A DNA stretch of 64,000 nucleotides, taken from contig NZ_CP011492.1 of the NCBI RefSeq assembly GCF_001011035.1, forward strand, positions 1,929,501-1,993,500. The letters are read 5' to 3'. This document shows positions 23,846 to 32,713 of this stretch, one piece after another. Each line of letters starts with the position of its first letter. The first letter of the stretch is position 1. Origin of the DNA: Streptomyces sp. CNQ-509 (GTDB lineage: Bacteria; Actinomycetota; Actinomycetes; Streptomycetales; Streptomycetaceae). Below the pieces are notes generated by a model. That model saw only the letters and a program-made list of their open reading frames with translations, did not search any database and was not told the DNA's origin. A program made the translations under genes and the position numbers.

Positions 23846-26829
23846 GGGGCAGGCGCTCCAGGGACGTCGGGGAGGGCGGCGCCCGGGGCCGCCGCGGCTG
23901 CGGTGCCGTCCGCGCCGGTCGCCCCGCGGGTGTACCGGGGGTGGATGAGCCCCACGCAGGTGTACGGCAGATCGTCCGTCTCCTCCACCGGCACCCCCCG
24001 CTGCTCCGCGAGCAGTCGTACGTGGTCCAGGTCGGCCCCCGCGCCGCGCCGCGCCAGCACGCGCCACGGCACCCGGCGCAGCATCACGCGCGTCGTCTCG
24101 CCGACGCCGGGCTTGACGAGGTTCACGTCCCCGATGCCGTACGCCTCGCTGATCCGCTCGACCGCGGCCCAGCCCGCCCAGGTCGGCTCGCGCTCGGCGG
24201 CGGCCGGCATGGGGCGGACGGCGGCGGGGGCGGGGAAGCGGGCGGTGACGGCGTCGAGGAAGTGTCCCGAGAGGTCGTCACCGGCCAGCTCGCGGTAGAA
24301 CTTCGCGCCGTGGTAGTCGGCGGGGCCGATGAGGTCGGCGCGGAGCACGGTGCGGGATATGAGACCGGAGACCGTGGAGTTGAGGCAGGCGGAGGGGATG
24401 AGGAAGTCCTCGCGGGTGCCGTACGTGTCCACGCAGCGGCCCGGGTCGGCGAGGACGGCGAGCCGCGGGTCGAAGCCGGGGAAGTCGCGGAGGGCGGCGG
24501 CGAGTTCGCGGGCGATGGCGCCCTTGCCGGTCCAGCCGTCGACGAACACCACGTCAGCGGGGTCGTGGTGGGCGGCGAGCCGGCGCAGGGCGGCGGTGTC
24601 GATGCCGCGGCCGCGGACGATGGAGACGGCGTAGTGCGGCAGGTCGAGCCCGTGGGCGTGCCGGGCCCAGCGGCGCATCAGGATCCCGACGGGGGTGCCG
24701 GCGCGGGCGAGGGAGACGAGCACGGGTGCGGGCGACCGCTCGGCGAGCACGGTCTCGGTGACGGTGGCGACGGCGTCCGCGATGCGGCCCGCGGTGGCGT
24801 CGAGGGCGGAGTGGAAGAGGCGTACGTAGTCGGGGCTGGGCTGGTACTCGACGGGCAGCGACTCGGCGTAGTGGGCGCCGCCGCGCTGGATGGCCTCCTC
24901 GCGCTCCTCGGTGGGGGCTTCGAGGGCGACGTCGGAGAGGTCCTTGAGAAGCCAGCCGACCTCGTCGGGGGCGTAGGAGGAGAACGCGGGTCCGCGCAGG
25001 GGCTCGGCCGGGGCGGCGGCCCCGGGCCCGGCCCCGGCCTCGGTCCCGGACTCGGCGGGGGGTGCGTAGGAGGGGATCACGGCGAGGAGTACCCGGTCGG
25101 TGTGCGCGGCGAGCACGTCGAGGAGCCCGCCGGGGGCGTGCAGGGCGGGGGTGTCGGCGGCGGAGTCGGTGACGACGACGACGGCGTCGTAGGCGTCGTC
25201 ACCGGTGACGTTGTAGGCGTAGCGGGTGCCGCCGTGGGCGCCGGGGGTGTCGTGGGTGTCGTGGGCGGGGAAGGTGAGCCGGCTGCGGATGGCGTAGCCG
25301 GGGTGGTCGACGGGCAGCACGGGCGAGCGGGTGGTGGAGGAGAACCGCACGTCGGCGCCGGGGAGAAGGTCTTCCAGCGCGGTGGCGAGCCGGAGGGGTG
25401 CGTACATCAGCTCCTCGGTCCCGAGCACGAGGAGGCGCGGCGGCTCCGCCGGGGCCGCGGGGAGGCCGAGGGCACCGGCGACACGGCCGGCCATGCCGGG
25501 CAGCGCGGATTCCAGCCGCGTACGGTGCCCGCTGCCGAACCCGTGCCGCCCCCCGTCGGGCAGCCCGGCAGGCCACCCCAGCGCAACGCGGCGCACCGCG
25601 GCGGCAATTGTTCCCCGACCCCGCCCCTTCCCGAAACCCGGGCGCTCCGCCCCCGAGCCCCCCGCGCCGCCGGAGGCGGAAGAGGAGCCCGAGGCGGAAG
25701 AGGTGCCCGAGGCGGAAGAGGTGCCCGAGGCGGAAGAGGTGCCGGCCGGCGGGGGCGCGGAGCGCCCGGCCGCCTGGCCGCCGACGGCGCCGGGCGCTGC
25801 CACGCCTGCCGCCCGCCCTTCGGCGTCGGCCGGGCCGGGCCGGGCAACTTCCGCCGGCCCCGTCGCCGCCGGGTCCCACGCGGCGGGCACCGCCTCCGCC
25901 ACAGGCGCCTCGTGCTCCTGACCAGCGGCACCAGCCGACCCGGTCACCGGACCACGGCCACCCGCCGCCCCCGCCACGACCGCACCACCCGACGAACCCC
26001 CCGGAACGTCCCCCGCCGCATCCGGCCCGCCCCCCGCCGGCCCCGCCGTGCCCGCGGCAGGCGGCTCGTGCTGCGCCACCAGCTCCGCGCCCCGCCTCAG
26101 TACGTCCGGCGGCAGGCGTACCGTTCCCGACGTCAGCGACACCACGTCCACCCGCGTGCCCAGGTCCGCCGCCGACTTCTCCAGGGCCCTGCGGTCCTCC
26201 TCCGGGCGCATGTCCGTCAGGGCCGCCACCACGTACCGGGCCCGGGGGCGGGCCGCGTGCAGGGCCGCGATCGTGTTGCGCAGGGTGCGGCCCGTCGACA
26301 GTTCGTCGTCCACCAGCACCAGCGGGCCCTCCCCCGTCAGCAGCCCCGGGTCCGCCGGGAGCAGCAGGTGCTCCGTCGCGTGGCTGTGCTCCTCCTCGAA
26401 GCCCGCCGCCCGCCGTACTCCCGGGACCGCCCGCCGGGTGGAGTGCAGGTACGCGCTCGCCCCCAGGCCGTCCGCCACGCAGTGGCCCAGGCCCGTCGCC
26501 GTCTCGGCGTAGCCCAGGACCACCGCCCGGGCCGCGGCCCCGGGGCCCAGCAGGTCCCGGGCGAGGCCGCCGAGGCGCAGGCCCGCCCCGTGGATGCGGC
26601 TCGGGCGCTGCGGGACGTGCTTGCCCAGCACCGTGGAGACCAGCAGGTGCGCCCGGCGCGGGTTGCGGCGCAGCGCCAGCCCGACCAGGTCCCGTAGCTC
26701 CGCGGGGCCCGACAGCTCCACCCCGAGCCGGCTCTCCACCCACTCCCCCGGCCACACCCCGGAACCGGCACCCGGCCCAGCCCCGGAAGCCGGACCCGTG
26801 CCCGCGCCCGCGCCCGCGTCCCCGGCCAT
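23842..26829 (-). CDS. Ter-locus fusion: PRTase-TRSP and StiP-PELOTA
   Basis: A single 995-residue reading frame joining parts usually described as two proteins. An Ala/Gly-rich head is followed by the first phosphoribosyltransferase domain (about 20-230) with the PRPP loop LVLVDDELSTGRT. Next is a long disordered linker containing GTSSAS repeats, then a TRSP domain with its name motif in STTRSPVLPVDHPGY (about 430-480). The second PRTase/StiP domain (about 580-850) has VVFVDGWTGKGA. A PELOTA-type RNA-binding tail has VNLVKPGVGE and DDLPYTCVGLIHPRYTRG. It likely makes a nucleoside-like metabolite in tellurite/stress response. The ATG overlaps the CitE-like stop by one base. Confidence 0.85.
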   Translation of the reverse strand: MAGDAGAGAGTGPASGAGPGAGSGVWPGEWVESRLGVELSGPAELRDLVGLALRRNPRRAHLLVSTVLGKHVPQRPSRIHGAGLRLGGLARDLLGPGAAARAVVLGYAETATGLGHCVADGLGASAYLHSTRRAVPGVRRAAGFEEEHSHATEHLLLPADPGLLTGEGPLVLVDDELSTGRTLRNTIAALHAARPRARYVVAALTDMRPEEDRRALEKSAADLGTRVDVVSLTSGTVRLPPDVLRRGAELVAQHEPPAAGTAGPAGGGPDAAGDVPGGSSGGAVVAGAAGGRGPVTGSAGAAGQEHEAPVAEAVPAAWDPAATGPAEVARPGPADAEGRAAGVAAPGAVGGQAAGRSAPPPAGTSSASGTSSASGTSSASGSSSASGGAGGSGAERPGFGKGRGRGTIAAAVRRVALGWPAGLPDGGRHGFGSGHRTRLESALPGMAGRVAGALGLPAAPAEPPRLLVLGTEELMYAPLRLATALEDLLPGADVRFSSTTRSPVLPVDHPGYAIRSRLTFPAHDTHDTPGAHGGTRYAYNVTGDDAYDAVVVVTDSAADTPALHAPGGLLDVLAAHTDRVLLAVIPSYAPPAESGTEAGAGPGAAAPAEPLRGPAFSSYAPDEVGWLLKDLSDVALEAPTEEREEAIQRGGAHYAESLPVEYQPSPDYVRLFHSALDATAGRIADAVATVTETVLAERSPAPVLVSLARAGTPVGILMRRWARHAHGLDLPHYAVSIVRGRGIDTAALRRLAAHHDPADVVFVDGWTGKGAIARELAAALRDFPGFDPRLAVLADPGRCVDTYGTREDFLIPSACLNSTVSGLISRTVLRADLIGPADYHGAKFYRELAGDDLSGHFLDAVTARFPAPAAVRPMPAAAEREPTWAGWAAVERISEAYGIGDVNLVKPGVGETTRVMLRRVPWRVLARRGAGADLDHVRLLAEQRGVPVEETDDLPYTCVGLIHPRYTRGATGADGTAAAAAPGAALPDVPGAPAP
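25673..25744 (-). repeat. Four tandem 18-bp repeats in a coding linker
   Basis: Four head-to-tail 18-bp units (25673-25690, 25691-25708, 25709-25726, 25727-25744). The last three are nearly identical; the first differs in one base that turns the Thr codon into Ser. On the minus strand they encode GTSSAS repeats in the disordered linker of the Ter fusion protein. The unit is a multiple of three, so copy-number change would lengthen or shorten the linker without breaking the frame. Confidence 0.9.
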
Positions 26830-28013
26830 CAGCTCTCCCCCCGTCCCGCCGCCGCCAGCAGCTCCACGAACGTCGTGTCCTCGCGCGCCACCCCGAACAT
26901 CCGCGCCCGCCGCAGCGTCCGCTCCGCCCACGCGCGGTGCGGCTTCGCCTCGTTCATCTTGTTCGTGTACGCCGACCGCATCACCCCGCCGCCCGCACCG
27001 GACTTGCGCACGATGTCCGTCGCGTCCACGTACTCCTCGTGGCTCACCACCGACAGCGCGTGCACGGGTGCCACATGGCTCGGGTGGATGCACGTCTTGC
27101 CCTGCAGCCCGTTCGCGCGGTCCAGCGAGATCTCCCGCAGCAGGCCGTCCATGTCGTGCTCGATGAGCGCGGCCCGCAGCTCCTCCGCCCGCCCCGCCGC
27201 GAACGGGCTGCTCCGCAACTGCGGCTTGAACAATCGTTCCTGCTGGCGGAAGTACTCCCACACCGGACCCGTGACCGTGAAGCCGCTGCCGTCGGCCCGC
27301 CCGAAGACGTTCACCACGTCTCCGATCGCCGCCGCCACCAACTGCACATCGTACGCCGTCATGTCCGGCGACCGCCGCAGCCCGTACGCGGCGCAGAAGT
27401 CCGTGACCCCGAGGCGTACCGCGAGCACCCGCTCCCGGTACTGCTCCAGCACCCGCGCGATCCCCCGCAGCGCCGCCGCCCGCGACTCCAGGTGCAGCAC
27501 CTCCGGCGACTCCACCACCGGCATCGCGTACAGCCGCCGCCCGCCCGGCGGCAGCACCTGCTCCGCCTTGATCACCGCCTCCAGGAAGGCCACCCCCTGC
27601 ACCGCCGTGAACTTCGGCAGCACGAACCCCGACAGCAGCCGCGCCGCGGGCCCCAGCCGGGCCACCAGATCGGGGATCTGGCCCGCCTCCCGGGTGCGGA
27701 CGAACAGCAGCGGCAGGGCACTGCCGGCGCCCTGCCGCTCCAGCTCCCTGAGCTGCCGTACGACGTTGGCCTCCGCCTCCGGCACCTCGTCGTCCGCTAT
27801 GGAGTCCTCCAGGCACAGCACCATCGACACCACCCCCCGCGCCGCCTGGACGCGGATGTCGCGGGCGAGCTGCGAGCGGGTGGCGGGGCTGTAGAGGGTC
27901 GCGCCGAGGGCCATGGCCAGCTCGGCGGGCGGGGCCTCAGCGGTGAACTCGGCCGGCTCGCGGTGGAACAGCCCGGCACGCACGTCCGGGGAGACGTGCC
28001 CGAAGTGGCGCAT
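26829..28013 (-). CDS. HpcH/HpaI (CitE-like) aldolase/lyase family, Ter locus
   Basis: A 394-residue TIM-barrel protein of the HpcH/HpaI-citrate lyase beta family. Visible blocks are MVLCLEDSIADDEV (metal-binding Glu/Asp), FVRTREAGQIPDL, YAMPVVESPEV and GLQGKTCIHPSHVAPVHAL, the last being the family's C-terminal signature. ATG 28013 is preceded by GGGAG at a good distance. It is the first gene of a leftward operon with the PRTase fusion, HAD phosphatase and methyltransferase, and is divergent from a TerD gene. It would be a C-C lyase or condensing step in the Ter-associated pathway; the substrate is unknown. Confidence 0.9.
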   Translation of the reverse strand: MRHFGHVSPDVRAGLFHREPAEFTAEAPPAELAMALGATLYSPATRSQLARDIRVQAARGVVSMVLCLEDSIADDEVPEAEANVVRQLRELERQGAGSALPLLFVRTREAGQIPDLVARLGPAARLLSGFVLPKFTAVQGVAFLEAVIKAEQVLPPGGRRLYAMPVVESPEVLHLESRAAALRGIARVLEQYRERVLAVRLGVTDFCAAYGLRRSPDMTAYDVQLVAAAIGDVVNVFGRADGSGFTVTGPVWEYFRQQERLFKPQLRSSPFAAGRAEELRAALIEHDMDGLLREISLDRANGLQGKTCIHPSHVAPVHALSVVSHEEYVDATDIVRKSGAGGGVMRSAYTNKMNEAKPHRAWAERTLRRARMFGVAREDTTFVELLAAAGRGES

Positions 28014-28217
28014 GCGGTGCTCCCAAGGGTCGACGCGGCCGGGGCGGGGGCCGGCGTGGGTGGGGGAAGACGGGGTGGGGAGGCGGACGGGGTGAGGCGG
28101 GTAAAGGAAGGTCGAGGGAAGGCGATGATTCGGTAAAAGGGACGTCCGGGAGCCCTCCACCGTTCCCCGATCGCCCCGCATTGTGGCCGCCGCGGGCGAC
28201 AGGGCAGGATAGCCCGC

Positions 28218-28991
28218 ATGACGCACGCCATGGCGCAGGGATCCGACATGTCCGTATCCGTGCCTGCGGTACGGGCCGTGCTGCGCTGGACCCCGGGGGC
28301 CGGCGTCCCCGACGTCGACGCCTGCGTCATCCTCCTCGACGACGGCGGCCGGGTGCGCTCCGACGCCGACTTCGTCTTCTACAACCAGCCCCGGCACCCC
28401 TCGGGGCTCGCCCGCAAGCTGCCGAAGAAGCGGCAGGGCGAGGGCCTGACCGACTCCGTCGAGGCGCAGCTCACCCGGCAGGACCCGTCGGTCGACCGCA
28501 TGGTGCTGATCGCCTCGGCCGACGGCGGCACCCTCGGGCGGGTGCGGAACCTGCGGGTCGAGCTGCACGATGCCGGGAGCGGCGACGCGGCGGGCGGGGA
28601 GCCCTTCGCGTACGTGGACATCCAGCCCGACGGCGGCGCGTCGTCGGCGCTGATCTGCGGCGAGCTGCGGCGGGCCGGCGGCGGCTGGCAGTTCCGGGCG
28701 GTGACGAAGGGGTACGCCACGGGCCTGGTCGGCGTCGCCGGCGAGTTCGGCATCTCGGTGGACGAGACGGACACCGGGCACCACCCGACGCCCGACTCCG
28801 GGAACGACCCGGCCTCCGAAGGCCGGCCCGCGCCGGGCGCCGCGCAGGCGGCACAGGCCCAGCAAGCCGCGCAGGCTCCGCAGAGCCCCCAGCCGGCCGC
28901 CGCCCAGCCGCAGCCCGCGCCCCCCATCGCGTACGGCTACCCTCCGGCGTTCACCCTCCCGCCCCAGGGCCCGCAGTTCATCGGCCGCTGA
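28218..28991 (+). CDS. TerD-family protein with altered Ca-site region
   Basis: A 257-residue TerD-domain protein (about 1-185) with a Pro/Gln/Ala-rich tail (about 186-257). TerD landmarks present are DVDACVILLDDGGRVRSDADFVFYNQP and FAYVDIQP (shown in part). Where typical TerD has the calcium-binding GDN..G.GDGDDE segment, this protein reads LPKKRQGEGLTDSVEA, so most acidic ligands are gone. It may not bind calcium. ATG 28218 is used; ATG 28248 is an alternative. It is divergent from the CitE-like operon, sharing a 204-base promoter region. Confidence 0.82.
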   Translation: MTHAMAQGSDMSVSVPAVRAVLRWTPGAGVPDVDACVILLDDGGRVRSDADFVFYNQPRHPSGLARKLPKKRQGEGLTDSVEAQLTRQDPSVDRMVLIASADGGTLGRVRNLRVELHDAGSGDAAGGEPFAYVDIQPDGGASSALICGELRRAGGGWQFRAVTKGYATGLVGVAGEFGISVDETDTGHHPTPDSGNDPASEGRPAPGAAQAAQAQQAAQAPQSPQPAAAQPQPAPPIAYGYPPAFTLPPQGPQFIGR

Positions 28992-29006
28992 CCGCCGCGC
29001 GGGCGC

Positions 29007-29741
29007 TCACGTCTTCGTCTTGTAACCGCGCCCCCACACCAGTCCCCAGCCGTACAGCCGGTCCAGCTCCGACTGGAACCCGTACACGTAGCGCACCTCG
29101 CGCCGCACCGTGAGCTCGCCCTTCTTGTTCTCGATCAGCAGCACCGCGCACGACCGCGCCTCCGGCGCCCGCTCGTCGAGCGCGATCTCCACCCGCGGCC
29201 CGCTGGACGGGTACAGCGTGACGACGGCCTGCGTCCGGTCGAACGCCGGGGTGCCGTCGTAGATGTAGACGAAGACCAGCAGCCGCCGGAACGCCTCCTT
29301 GTGGTCGAGGTTGACGTACACCGTCTCGCCCGAACCCGAGCCGAACCTGTCGTCGCCGCTGAGCTTGATGTAGGGCGGGTCGTTGATGTCGCCGAGGAGG
29401 TTGCCCAGCGGCTGCACCACGCCCTTGGTGCCGTCCTCCAGCTCGTACATGCACGCCAGGTCGAGGTCGACGTTGACGACGGCCGGCCCCTGCGCCTGCA
29501 CGATCTCCGGCCGGAACAGCTTCGCCGGGTGCAGCAGCGTCCCGCCGCTCCTGCGGGAGCGGCCGCCGAGGTCGGAGGTGCGCATCCGCCAGGACAGGTT
29601 GATGCGCAGGTTGCCGGTGTCGGATCCCTGCCGGCTCAGCGAGAGCAGCGGCTTGCGCTTGGTGAGCTGCACCGAGTACGACGCACCGGCGCTGTCGAAC
29701 TGCGGCACCCCCTCCCGCCGCCAGTTGCCCCAGAACGACAC
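29007..29741 (-). CDS. TerD-family tellurium-resistance protein
   Basis: About 244 residues with the TerD fold. It has SVQLTKRKPLLSLSRQG and RINLSWRM near the N-terminus. The calcium-site-like SGDDRFGSGSGETVYVNL lies mid-protein, followed by RLLVFVYIYDG and a C-terminal ALDERAPEARSCAVLLIEN block. Length and layout resemble the TerA-like branch. The GTG at 29741 (VSFWGNW) has GGGGG upstream. An ATG at 29813 is possible but lies beyond the TerC terminator hairpin. It is convergent with the TerD gene at 28218 and shares the strand of the TerC gene upstream. Confidence 0.8.
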   Translation of the reverse strand: MSFWGNWRREGVPQFDSAGASYSVQLTKRKPLLSLSRQGSDTGNLRINLSWRMRTSDLGGRSRRSGGTLLHPAKLFRPEIVQAQGPAVVNVDLDLACMYELEDGTKGVVQPLGNLLGDINDPPYIKLSGDDRFGSGSGETVYVNLDHKEAFRRLLVFVYIYDGTPAFDRTQAVVTLYPSSGPRVEIALDERAPEARSCAVLLIENKKGELTVRREVRYVYGFQSELDRLYGWGLVWGRGYKTKT

Positions 29742-29764
29742 CTCGTACCCCCAGACGTGGAAAA

Positions 29765-29800
29765 CCCCTCGGGCCCGGTCGGTCGACCGGCCCCGAGGGG
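29765..29800 (-). terminator. Near-perfect inverted repeat after TerC/DUF475
   Basis: A 36-bp inverted repeat (CCCCTCGG at 29765 to CCGAGGGG ending 29800, with only one mismatched position pair inside), about 30 bases past the DUF475 stop on the minus strand. Followed in that direction by TTTT, so it resembles an intrinsic terminator with a U-run, rare in this window. It separates the TerC and TerD-like genes. Confidence 0.72.
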
Positions 29801-29830
29801 AATCCTTCCGCATCCCGGACCGCGCGGAAC

Positions 29831-30979
29831 CTACACGCGGGAGGGAAGCTCCTTTTCGGCCGGTTCGTCATCTCCGCCGCCGCCCTCATGTGCGATGCGC
29901 CGGTTGCGGCGGATGGAGGAGTAGAGGGAGAGGCCGATGAAGGCGACGCCGATGACGCCGGTGATGACCTCGTGGATGTGCCACTTGATCGTGATCAGCA
30001 GGATGGTCGCCAGGGCGCCGATCGCGTAGTGCGCGCCGTGCTCCAGGTACACGTACTCGTCGAGCGTGCCCTGCCGCACCAGGTAGACCGTGAGCGACCG
30101 GACGTACATCGCGCCGATGCCCAGGCCCAGCGCCATCCAGAAGATGTGGTTGGTGATGGCGAAGGCGCCGATGACGCCGTCGAAGGAGAACGACGCGTCC
30201 AGGACCTCCAGGTAGAGGAACATGAAGAACGCGGCCTTGCCCGCCAGCCCGACGGCGGACTGCTGCTGGCCGGAGCGCTTCGCCGCCTCCTCCGCTTCGT
30301 GTTCCCGCTCCTCTTCCTCTTCGAGTTTGTTCTCGAAGTGCCCGGAGAGGCCGCCGACGATGAGGTACGTGATGAGACCGGCGATGCCCGCGGACATGAC
30401 TGTGCCTGATTTGTCCACATGTCCGCCGCCGTGCTGGATCGCGCTGGTGGCGATCGTCATCGCGGTGGTGAGCAGCACGATCAGGGCGATGCACACGGAG
30501 ATCGCGTCGATCCGGCCGACCTTCGACAGCGGCTTCTCGATGAACGGGATCCACTTGTGCTCCCGCTCGTCGAAGAGGAACTCCAGGAAGATCATCAGCA
30601 GGAACATCCCGCCGAAGGCGGCGATCGACGGATGCGCGTCCGTGACGAGCTGCTCGTAGTGGTCGGGGTCGTCCACGGCCAGTTCGATCGCCTCGATCGG
30701 CCCGACCTTGGCGGTGATCGCGACGATCACCACGGGGAAGACCAGGCGCATGCCGAAGACGGCGATGAGGATGCCGACGGTGAGGAAGATCTTCTGCCAG
30801 AAGGCGTTCATCTTCTTCAGCACGCCGGCGTTGACGACCGCGTTGTCGAAGGAGAGCGAGATCTCCAGGATGGAGAGGATCGCCACCAGGACGAACGCCT
30901 CCCACCCCCAGAAGATCGCGGCACAGGCGAGGCCCGCGGCGGTCACCGCGAAAGACCAGCCGAAGGTTTTCAGCACCAC
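29831..30979 (-). CDS. DUF475/TerC-like integral membrane protein
   Basis: A roughly 382-residue polytopic protein of the DUF475 branch of the TerC superfamily. It has about nine helices. Conserved acidic intramembrane motifs are ILEISLSFDNAVVNAG (near 35-50) and EVLDASFSFDGVIGAFAITN (near 270-290), the expected metal-ion binding pair. A charged cytoplasmic loop (EEEEEREHEAEEAAKRSG) separates the halves. The GTG at 30979 (VVLKTFGW) is a guess, as no clear Shine-Dalgarno stands out. It belongs with the neighbouring TerD genes in metal and stress response; manganese or other metal export is suggested for TerC relatives. Confidence 0.85.
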   Translation of the reverse strand: MVLKTFGWSFAVTAAGLACAAIFWGWEAFVLVAILSILEISLSFDNAVVNAGVLKKMNAFWQKIFLTVGILIAVFGMRLVFPVVIVAITAKVGPIEAIELAVDDPDHYEQLVTDAHPSIAAFGGMFLLMIFLEFLFDEREHKWIPFIEKPLSKVGRIDAISVCIALIVLLTTAMTIATSAIQHGGGHVDKSGTVMSAGIAGLITYLIVGGLSGHFENKLEEEEEREHEAEEAAKRSGQQQSAVGLAGKAAFFMFLYLEVLDASFSFDGVIGAFAITNHIFWMALGLGIGAMYVRSLTVYLVRQGTLDEYVYLEHGAHYAIGALATILLITIKWHIHEVITGVIGVAFIGLSLYSSIRRNRRIAHEGGGGDDEPAEKELPSRV

Positions 30980-31242
30980 TGGCAGTCGTCCATTCTCATC
31001 GTGTGTCCGTCCGTCTCCGGGACGCTGCACGCCACCGGGCTTTCGTCACCGTACCCGCACGGTTCTCCCGCACCCGGCACGTACGTCGTGACCCCATCTT
31101 CCCCGGCGGTGTCAAGTCCCCACACTTCCCGGGTCCGGAAGCGTCAGGAGCCGCGCCACTGCCGGATAGTGCAGGATTCCGGCCACACACGTCCACCCTG
31201 CCGAACACCCGAACGAACGCGGCGTAGCCCGGCCGCGGGACG

Positions 31243-31728
31243 TCAGGCGGGGGCGAGCGCCTTCAGCGCCGCCACGTACTCGTCGAGGTCCCGGGCGTCC
31301 GGCAGGTCGTTGACGACCGTCCACCGGACCGTGCCCGCGGTGTCGATGATGAAGGTGCCGCGGACCGCGCAGCCCTTCTCCCCGTCGAAGACGCCGTACG
31401 CCCGCGCCGTGGCGCCGTGCGGCCAGAAATCGCTGAGCAGCGGGTAGCCGAAGCCTTCCCGGTCGGCGAAGACGCGCAGGGCGAAGGGCGTATCGCAGGA
31501 GACGGCGAGGAGCTGGACCTCGTCGTTGACGAAGGCGGGCAGCCGGTCGCGCAGCGCGCACAGCTCGCCCGTGCAGACGCCGGTGAAGGCGTACGGGAAG
31601 AAGAGCAGGACGACCGCCTTCTCGCCGCGGTAGTCCGAGAGCCGCACGGTCTCGCCGTGCTCGTTGCGCAGCGCGAAGTCCGGCGCCCCGGCGCCGGGCG
31701 CCAGCGCCTCGATCCCGTCCAGTGCCAT
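31243..31728 (-). CDS. Peroxiredoxin (AhpE/BCP-like)
   Basis: A 161-residue thiol peroxidase reducing hydroperoxides. The peroxidatic Cys is C52 in FTGVCTGELC, with a second Cys C57 five residues on, as in BCP-type atypical two-Cys enzymes. The downstream FWPHGATARAYGVFD and RGTFIIDTAG blocks match the AhpE/BCP family. ATG 31728 has GAGGTCAC upstream. The order peroxiredoxin, DUF3052, aceE matches Streptomyces chromosomes. Confidence 0.92.
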   Translation of the reverse strand: MALDGIEALAPGAGAPDFALRNEHGETVRLSDYRGEKAVVLLFFPYAFTGVCTGELCALRDRLPAFVNDEVQLLAVSCDTPFALRVFADREGFGYPLLSDFWPHGATARAYGVFDGEKGCAVRGTFIIDTAGTVRWTVVNDLPDARDLDEYVAALKALAPA

Positions 31729-31909
31729 ATCCGTGACCTCCGGTCTCCCGGTCCAGCGAACCTCTGCCGGGTCACGAGCGTACGGGCGTGGCGGGTGCCG
31801 CTCCGCGCCGGGATGCCGCCGCGCCGGCCGGGAGCCCGGCCGCGCAGCACCGCGGGAGCGCCCGCGCAGAAGTGCGGGACCGCACGGGCAGTCCCGGTGA
31901 AAAGACGTG

Positions 31910-32350
31910 TCAGCGCTTGGTCGAGCGAGCCCCCTTCGGGGTGACCAACCGGCTGCCGCTCCAGTCCGTACCCGCGTTGATGCTCTTGGTCTGGGCCAGA
32001 CCGGCGGTCTGCGCCGCCTCGCCGATGTCGCTGGGCTCGACGTAGCCGTCACGGCCGGTCTTGGGCGTCATGAGCCAGACCGGGGCGCCTTCGTCGATCA
32101 TGGTGGTGGCGTCCACCAGCGCATCCGTCAGATCGCCGTCGTCCTCGCGGAACCAGAGCACGACGGCGTCCGCGACGTCGTCGTAGTCCTCGTCGACGAG
32201 GTTCTGCCCGGTGATCGATTCGATGGCCTCGCGAAGCTCCTGATCGGTGTCGTCGTCGTAACCGATCTCCTGGACCACCTCTCCGGCCTGGAAACCCAGC
32301 CTGGTGGCGGGGTTGGTCCGCTCCTCCGCGTGGTCCGCGGTCGCGCTCAC
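31910..32350 (-). CDS. DUF3052-family protein
   Basis: A 146-residue acidic soluble protein of the actinobacterial DUF3052 family. Recognisable segments are LGFQAGEVVQEIGYDDD, ADAVVLWFREDDGDLTDAL and VWLMTPKTGRDGYVEPSDI near the middle and LAQTKSINAGTDWSGSRLV at the end. The ligand and function are unknown. GTG 32350 has GGAGGCAATCC before it. It is divergent from aceE with which it keeps conserved company. Confidence 0.9.
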   Translation of the reverse strand: MSATADHAEERTNPATRLGFQAGEVVQEIGYDDDTDQELREAIESITGQNLVDEDYDDVADAVVLWFREDDGDLTDALVDATTMIDEGAPVWLMTPKTGRDGYVEPSDIGEAAQTAGLAQTKSINAGTDWSGSRLVTPKGARSTKR

Positions 32351-32713
32351 GGATTGCCTCCTGCTCGTGTCCGTCGATCTTCCGAAATCAGCCATCGCGC
32401 TCGCGCGCACGCGAGGCGATGGGCGTAGTCCACACGTGCCGGGCGAATCGCGCAAGTACCCGGCGGCCGATCCCGCCCTATGGAGGGCACCCCTCGACCA
32501 GGGGGCGCAGTCGCCCGGGTTGCCTGCGGGTACGCTGGCGATCAGCCCGTACGGCCCCTCCACGGCCGTGTCGGTCGAGCCCCGGTGGAACGAATACAGG
32601 GTTACCAAACAGTAGAGATGACGTGGCCGCAACCGCGGTAGACGATGGGAATCAGCGCGAGACCTCTCATCTGCGAGCAGTCCGATTACCGATACGTACA
32701 GCGAAGGAACAGC
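32351..32713. promoter_or_regulatory. Divergent region between DUF3052 and aceE
   Basis: About 360 bases between divergent starts, holding the promoters of the DUF3052 gene and of aceE. An AT-richer patch (near 32590-32630, GGTTACCAAACAG) stands out from the local GC and is a candidate promoter or operator core. No open frame here has a family motif. I see no other clear site. Confidence 0.45.

Noticed and set aside
25673..25744. The 18-bp tandem repeats as a CRISPR array
   Set aside because: There are no spacers between units, and the repeats encode an in-frame linker. No cas gene is in the window.
23941..26697. Plus-strand frames of over 900 codons opposite the Ter operon
   Set aside because: They are antisense to genes with intact PRTase, TRSP and CitE motifs, and their Gly/Arg/Pro composition is an artefact.
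26829..28013. The CitE-like gene as citrate lyase beta subunit
   Set aside because: No citrate lyase alpha or gamma subunit genes are present. The PRTase, HAD and TerD neighbours place it in a Ter-linked module.
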